From positions 1 to 64,000 of the forward strand of contig NZ_JADYTS010000004.1 in the NCBI RefSeq assembly GCF_021531355.1: a stretch of 64,000 bases of DNA, given 5' to 3'. The DNA comes from Leyella stercorea. GTDB lineage: Bacteria; Bacteroidota; Bacteroidia; Bacteroidales; Bacteroidaceae. A program made the position numbers and the translations under genes. Below, piece after piece: positions 60,950 to 64,000 of the stretch; position 1 is the stretch's first letter; each line of letters starts with the position of its first letter. Below the pieces are notes generated by a model that ran no database searches, was not told the DNA's origin, and saw nothing but the letters and a program-made list of their open reading frames with translations.

Positions 60950-62614
60950 TTATGACAATCCTTCGATTTGACCGTTGACGATGTCCATGTTCATGGCAGC
61001 CGGAACCTTGGGCAGTCCGGGCATGCGCATGATGTTGCCGGCAATGACAACAATCATCTCTGCACCGGCGTTTATGACAATGTCGCGAACGTTAACGTCA
61101 AATCCTGATGCTACGCAATACTGCTTGGCATCGGTAGAGAATGAGAACTGTGTCTTGGCGATACATATCGGGAAGTTCTCATAGCCGAGGTCGCGTATCA
61201 TCTGCAACTTCTTCTTGGCAGGAGCGGCAAACGAAATGCTTGCTGCGCCATAGATGTTCTTGCAGACCTTCTCAATCTTAGTCTCGATTGTGTCTTCGTC
61301 GTCGTATACGAGGCTTAATGGCTGCGACGGCTTCTGCTCGATAGTGTCTACTACGAGACGTGCCAGGTCGGCTGCACCCTCGCCACCTTTTGCGTAAGCG
61401 TCGTTGATGGCAAATCCTACGCCGATGCTCTCGCAATATTCGCGCACGATGTTCTGCTCCTCTTCCACGTCGCCGGCATAGTGGTTGAATGCTACGATGA
61501 CGGTCTGTCCGAACGACTGCATGTTCTTGATATGCTTGTCGAGGTTGGCAAGTCCCTTCTTGAGTCCTTCGCTGTTAGGCTTCTTGATGTCCTCAACAGG
61601 CACTCCGCCGTGCATCTTCAGTCCCTGGGCTGTTGCAACAACAATGGTGAGCTTAGGCTGCAATCCGCTCTTACGACACTTGATGTCGAAGAACTTCTCG
61701 GCTCCAAGGTCGGCACCGAATCCTGCCTCAGTGATTACATATTCGCCGAATGTCATAGCCATCTTTGTGGCGAGTATTGAGTTGCATCCGTGTGCAATGT
61801 TGGCAAACGGACCACCGTGTACGAATGCAGCGGTATTCTCAGTGGTCTGTACGATGTTGGGAGCCAGAGCGTCGCGCAGCAGGATTGTTATAGCTGCAGC
61901 TACACCGAGGTCTTTGACGGTGAAAGGCTTGCCCTCAACGGTGTAGCCCAAGAGGATGTTCTCAATGCGACGGCGCAAGTCGTCCTCGTCCTTTGCAAGA
62001 CAGAGTATAGCCATAATCTCCGATGCAGGAGTGATGTCAAATCCCGACTCGCGTACAATGCCGTTGGCTTTGCCGCCCATACCGGTAACGATGTCGCGCA
62101 GTCCGCGGTCGTTAACGTCGAGCACGCGGTTCCACAATACCTCGCGCAGAGCGAAACCGTTGTCACGGTTCTGGTACATGTAGTTGTCGAGCAATGCAGT
62201 GATAGTGTTGTGAGCCGAAGTGATTGCGTGGAAGTCGCCTGTGAAGTGCAGGTTTATCTTGTCCATAGGCAACACCTGGGTGTAGCCACCGCCACACGCA
62301 CCGCCCTTCATTCCGAATACCGGACCGAGCGAAGGCTCACGCAGAGCGCAGATAGCGTTCTTGCCGATGTGGTGCAGACCGAGAGCCAGACCGATAGTAA
62401 CGGTAGTCTTGCCGATACCAGCCTTTGTCGGTGTAATGGCTGTAACGAGTATGAGGTTGCTGTTCTTCACACGCTCCTCGTCGATAAGGCGTGTAGGAAC
62501 CTTAGCCATATAGTGGCCGTAGTGTTCAAGTTCTTTTGCAGGGATGCCATACTTAGAGGCTACTACCTCTATCTCCTCGAGTTTTGTGCTGCGAGCTATT
62601 TCGATATCTGTCAT
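60950..62614 (-). CDS. fhs: Formate-tetrahydrofolate ligase
   Basis: A 554-residue ATP-dependent enzyme that joins formate to tetrahydrofolate, feeding one-carbon metabolism. The P-loop is [11 protein letters not shown] (61-71). Later hallmarks include [21 protein letters not shown], split over about 95-115, and [13 protein letters not shown]. Length matches the family. In an anaerobe it can recover formate released by fermentation. A -7 box TACCTTTG at 62695-62688 on the minus strand is the probable promoter. Confidence 0.97.
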   Translation of the reverse strand: MTDIEIARSTKLEEIEVVASKYGIPAKELEHYGHYMAKVPTRLIDEERVKNSNLILVTAITPTKAGIGKTTVTIGLALGLHHIGKNAICALREPSLGPVFGMKGGACGGGYTQVLPMDKINLHFTGDFHAITSAHNTITALLDNYMYQNRDNGFALREVLWNRVLDVNDRGLRDIVTGMGGKANGIVRESGFDITPASEIMAILCLAKDEDDLRRRIENILLGYTVEGKPFTVKDLGVAAAITILLRDALAPNIVQTTENTAAFVHGGPFANIAHGCNSILATKMAMTFGEYVITEAGFGADLGAEKFFDIKCRKSGLQPKLTIVVATAQGLKMHGGVPVEDIKKPNSEGLKKGLANLDKHIKNMQSFGQTVIVAFNHYAGDVEEEQNIVREYCESIGVGFAINDAYAKGGEGAADLARLVVDTIEQKPSQPLSLVYDDEDTIETKIEKVCKNIYGAASISFAAPAKKKLQMIRDLGYENFPICIAKTQFSFSTDAKQYCVASGFDVNVRDIVINAGAEMIVVIAGNIMRMPGLPKVPAAMNMDIVNGQIEGLS

Positions 62615-62863
62615 TGTATGTAAAAAAATTTGTAGCGTTTCGTTTAAAATGAGGTGTTTACGAAATAAATAGTATGGAGTGTGAGTGCAAAGGTACTACT
62701 AAATAATCAATAAAGTGTCATTATTTCATTGTTTTTGCTCGTTTTTGCTTCGAAACGTCAGGTGAGAGTCCGATGTTATATTAAAATCTTTACATATTCT
62801 TTCATTCGTGTCATGAAACTTAAGTTGTATATATATAAGTGTATTCTTAACTCTCAACCTTTT

Positions 62864-63496
62864 TTATCCAGCCATAGAGCACCACATTGTCACAACGAAC
62901 GGCACGGTGAAGTCGGTCACGAAACCGTGGTAGATGCTTAGTGCTACGTAGCGTTGGCCTACGGTCTGTGTGATGATAGGTAGGGTGGTGTCCATAGTTG
63001 TTGCGCCACCCGAAGATATAGGAGCCAGCGGACCGAACCACTTTGCTATCAGCGGAGTAAGCAAGAGGGTTGTCATCTCGCGTATGATGTTGGCAAGCAA
63101 GGCTATTGTGCCCAGTTCGGCACCGCGATATTCGGTTATGAAGATGCTCGACAACGAATAATAGGCAAAGCCGCTGTCAATGGCGAGGCAGTCGGTAAGC
63201 TGTCGATGGTGCAGTACCGGGCAAACGTCGCTACACATTATTATATATGCCACCATAGCTCCAAGCCATGAACCTAAGATGGTGGCTACTGGCAACAGTG
63301 CCAGACGAGGGTTGAGACTCTTTATGTCGTTCTTCATGTCGGGATTCATTCCGATGCCTAAGCCTACGAAGAGCAACAGGCCGCACAGCGCTACGAAGCT
63401 GATGTTGCTGTCCATAGCCCATGAAGGCAGACCGCCGCTACGTCCTGCCAATACTCCGAGGATAAAGAATCCTACTACTATCAGACTTCCTTTCAT
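62864..63496 (-). CDS. LysO-type lysine exporter, C-terminal part
   Basis: A 210-residue membrane protein starting at ATG 63496 (MKGSLIVVGFFILG). The ATG overlaps the TGA of the preceding gene (ATGA, 63493-63496); a longer upstream frame is an overlap artefact. The DUF340/LysO core is clear: SGFAYYSLSSIFITEYRGAE, LGTIALLANIIREM and SSGGATTMD. In E. coli LysO is one protein of 299 residues; here its N-terminal part is a separate gene. It exports L-lysine and probably its analogues. Confidence 0.87.
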   Translation of the reverse strand: MKGSLIVVGFFILGVLAGRSGGLPSWAMDSNISFVALCGLLLFVGLGIGMNPDMKNDIKSLNPRLALLPVATILGSWLGAMVAYIIMCSDVCPVLHHRQLTDCLAIDSGFAYYSLSSIFITEYRGAELGTIALLANIIREMTTLLLTPLIAKWFGPLAPISSGGATTMDTTLPIITQTVGQRYVALSIYHGFVTDFTVPFVVTMWCSMAG

Positions 63497-63792
63497 CGCT
63501 CCTTGCCTCCTTTCGCTGTCTTCCACAATGCCCATGCCAATGCACAGCTGCCCAGTGTGGCAAATCCTGACAATACCAAAGCCTCCACTCCAAGTGTAGG
63601 CAAGGCAGAGATAATCTGGTCGTTGCTTCCCACTTCTATGCCAAGCATAAACAGAAGCAGCCATATAAGTCCGGTCGTGGCGCGTCCTGCCCACGTGCCG
63701 ATCGCACTCTTGCGAGTAGCTGATTTAATCCTTGTGCGCACGTTGTAGCCTACAAGTATGCCAAGGAATATAAACAAAATTACTATAAACAT
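63493..63792 (-). CDS. LysO-type lysine exporter, N-terminal part
   Basis: A 99-residue protein with three hydrophobic helices (FIVILFIFLGILVGYNV at the start, TTGLIWLLLFMLGIEVG, and ALVLSGFATLGSCALAWALW). It corresponds to the N-terminal half of LysO/DUF340. It is coupled to the downstream half by an ATGA overlap, so the two proteins probably assemble as one transporter. No frameshift is needed to explain the split. Confidence 0.83.
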   Translation of the reverse strand: MFIVILFIFLGILVGYNVRTRIKSATRKSAIGTWAGRATTGLIWLLLFMLGIEVGSNDQIISALPTLGVEALVLSGFATLGSCALAWALWKTAKGGKER

Positions 63793-63813
63793 TTCTTTTA
63801 TTGGTTGTTTTTT

Positions 63814-64000
63814 TTACATGAATCCTCCTGCAAAATAGCTTCGTGCTATGAAGTATGAAGGCTCGTAATAGGCCGAACAGTTGTAATTGTCGAGTGTTTC
63901 ACAAATGTCGTCGTTGTAGACGCGTATTATGCCCTTGGCATAGTCTTCCGCATCAAGACGGGTCTGAAGAATAAGCCGTGTGTAAACCTTGCCCATGTCA
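63814..64000 (-). CDS. 3' end of a gene continuing beyond the window
   Basis: The last about 62 codons of a minus-strand gene, open to the window edge and ending at 63814. The visible sequence (YTRLILQTRLDAEDYAKGII, DNYNCSAYYEPSYFIARSYF) is soluble and aromatic-rich with no motif I recognise. An ATG at 63996 exists, but the frame continues upstream of it, so the true start is probably outside. It stops 22 bp before the lysO N-terminal gene, so they are probably co-transcribed. Confidence 0.6.
   Translation of the reverse strand, partial: DMGKVYTRLILQTRLDAEDYAKGIIRVYNDDICETLDNYNCSAYYEPSYFIARSYFAGGFM

Noticed and set aside
1-64000. tRNA or rRNA genes
   Set aside because: Intergenic regions were read for T-loop (GGTTCGA-type) and rRNA landmarks; none was found.

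Overview
The window looks like the chromosome of a Bacteroidota species, most likely a Prevotellaceae (Prevotella/Segatella-type) gut or oral anaerobe. Evidence: the clearest promoters have the Bacteroidota form (TTTG, 19-20 nt, TAnnTTTG) and Shine-Dalgarno sites are largely absent. The gene content also fits: class III ribonucleotide reductase, a GH92 mannosidase, an IntDOT-like integrase, PadR-PspC-outer-membrane modules and a two-gene lysine exporter. No rRNA, tRNA or CRISPR array was seen.

Layout. 1-2.06 kb: edge of an integrated element (small protein and tyrosine recombinase) running off the left side. 2.06-2.94 kb: no protein gene, but a promoter and a terminator-like hairpin that together suggest a small RNA. 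2.9-5.2 kb: nth and a short comEC. 5.1-9.8 kb (minus strand): porin, imelysin lipoprotein and di-heme oxidoreductase lipoprotein, probably an iron-related envelope locus. 10.0-14.5 kb: nrdD-nrdG flanked by two regulators with related LuxR-type C-termini, one fused to a YtfE/RIC-like di-iron domain. 14.5-18.4 kb: RNA helicase, phospholipase D-like protein and pheS. 18.5-26.8 kb (plus strand): DUF4348-like lipoprotein, murB, MBL hydrolase, SPOR lipoprotein, ruvX, def, TPR protein and GHL10-type hydrolase, closed by a strong terminator. 27.0-32.2 kb: padR-pspC-outer-membrane barrel operon with a palindrome over its promoter. 32.2-39.8 kb (minus strand): a three-gene defence cluster of AlbA_2 ATPase, a single-chain restriction-modification-specificity enzyme and a DUF262/DUF1524 nuclease. 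40.1-43.0 kb: MFS exporter, hairpin-rich intergenic DNA and a truncated AAA-ATPase-like gene. 43.1-47.0 kb (minus strand): GH92, PAP2 phosphatase and patatin. 47.2-49.9 kb: aminopeptidase P and a C1 peptidase. 49.9-50.1 kb: a REP/BIME-like palindromic element. 50.1-54.8 kb: esterase, an ECF sigma operon and a PorE-like OmpA protein. 55.0-59.5 kb: an AmgK-like kinase fused to a RapZ C-terminal domain, a MurU-like transferase and guaA. 59.6-64 kb (minus strand): serine hydrolase, fhs, split lysO and a partial gene.

Three themes stand out. First, nrdDG may be controlled by a di-iron sensor with its own HTH and by a pseudo-receiver regulator. Second, an amino-sugar kinase/RapZ fusion beside a MurU-like enzyme suggests cell-wall recycling coupled to amino-sugar sensing. 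Third, tandem repeats whose unit length is not a multiple of three lie inside three genes (MBL hydrolase, murU, AlbA_2 ATPase), and a dispersed (GTGAARA)n heptamer family links two of them; these are candidate phase-variable loci. All functions are inferred from motifs read by eye; no database search was run.
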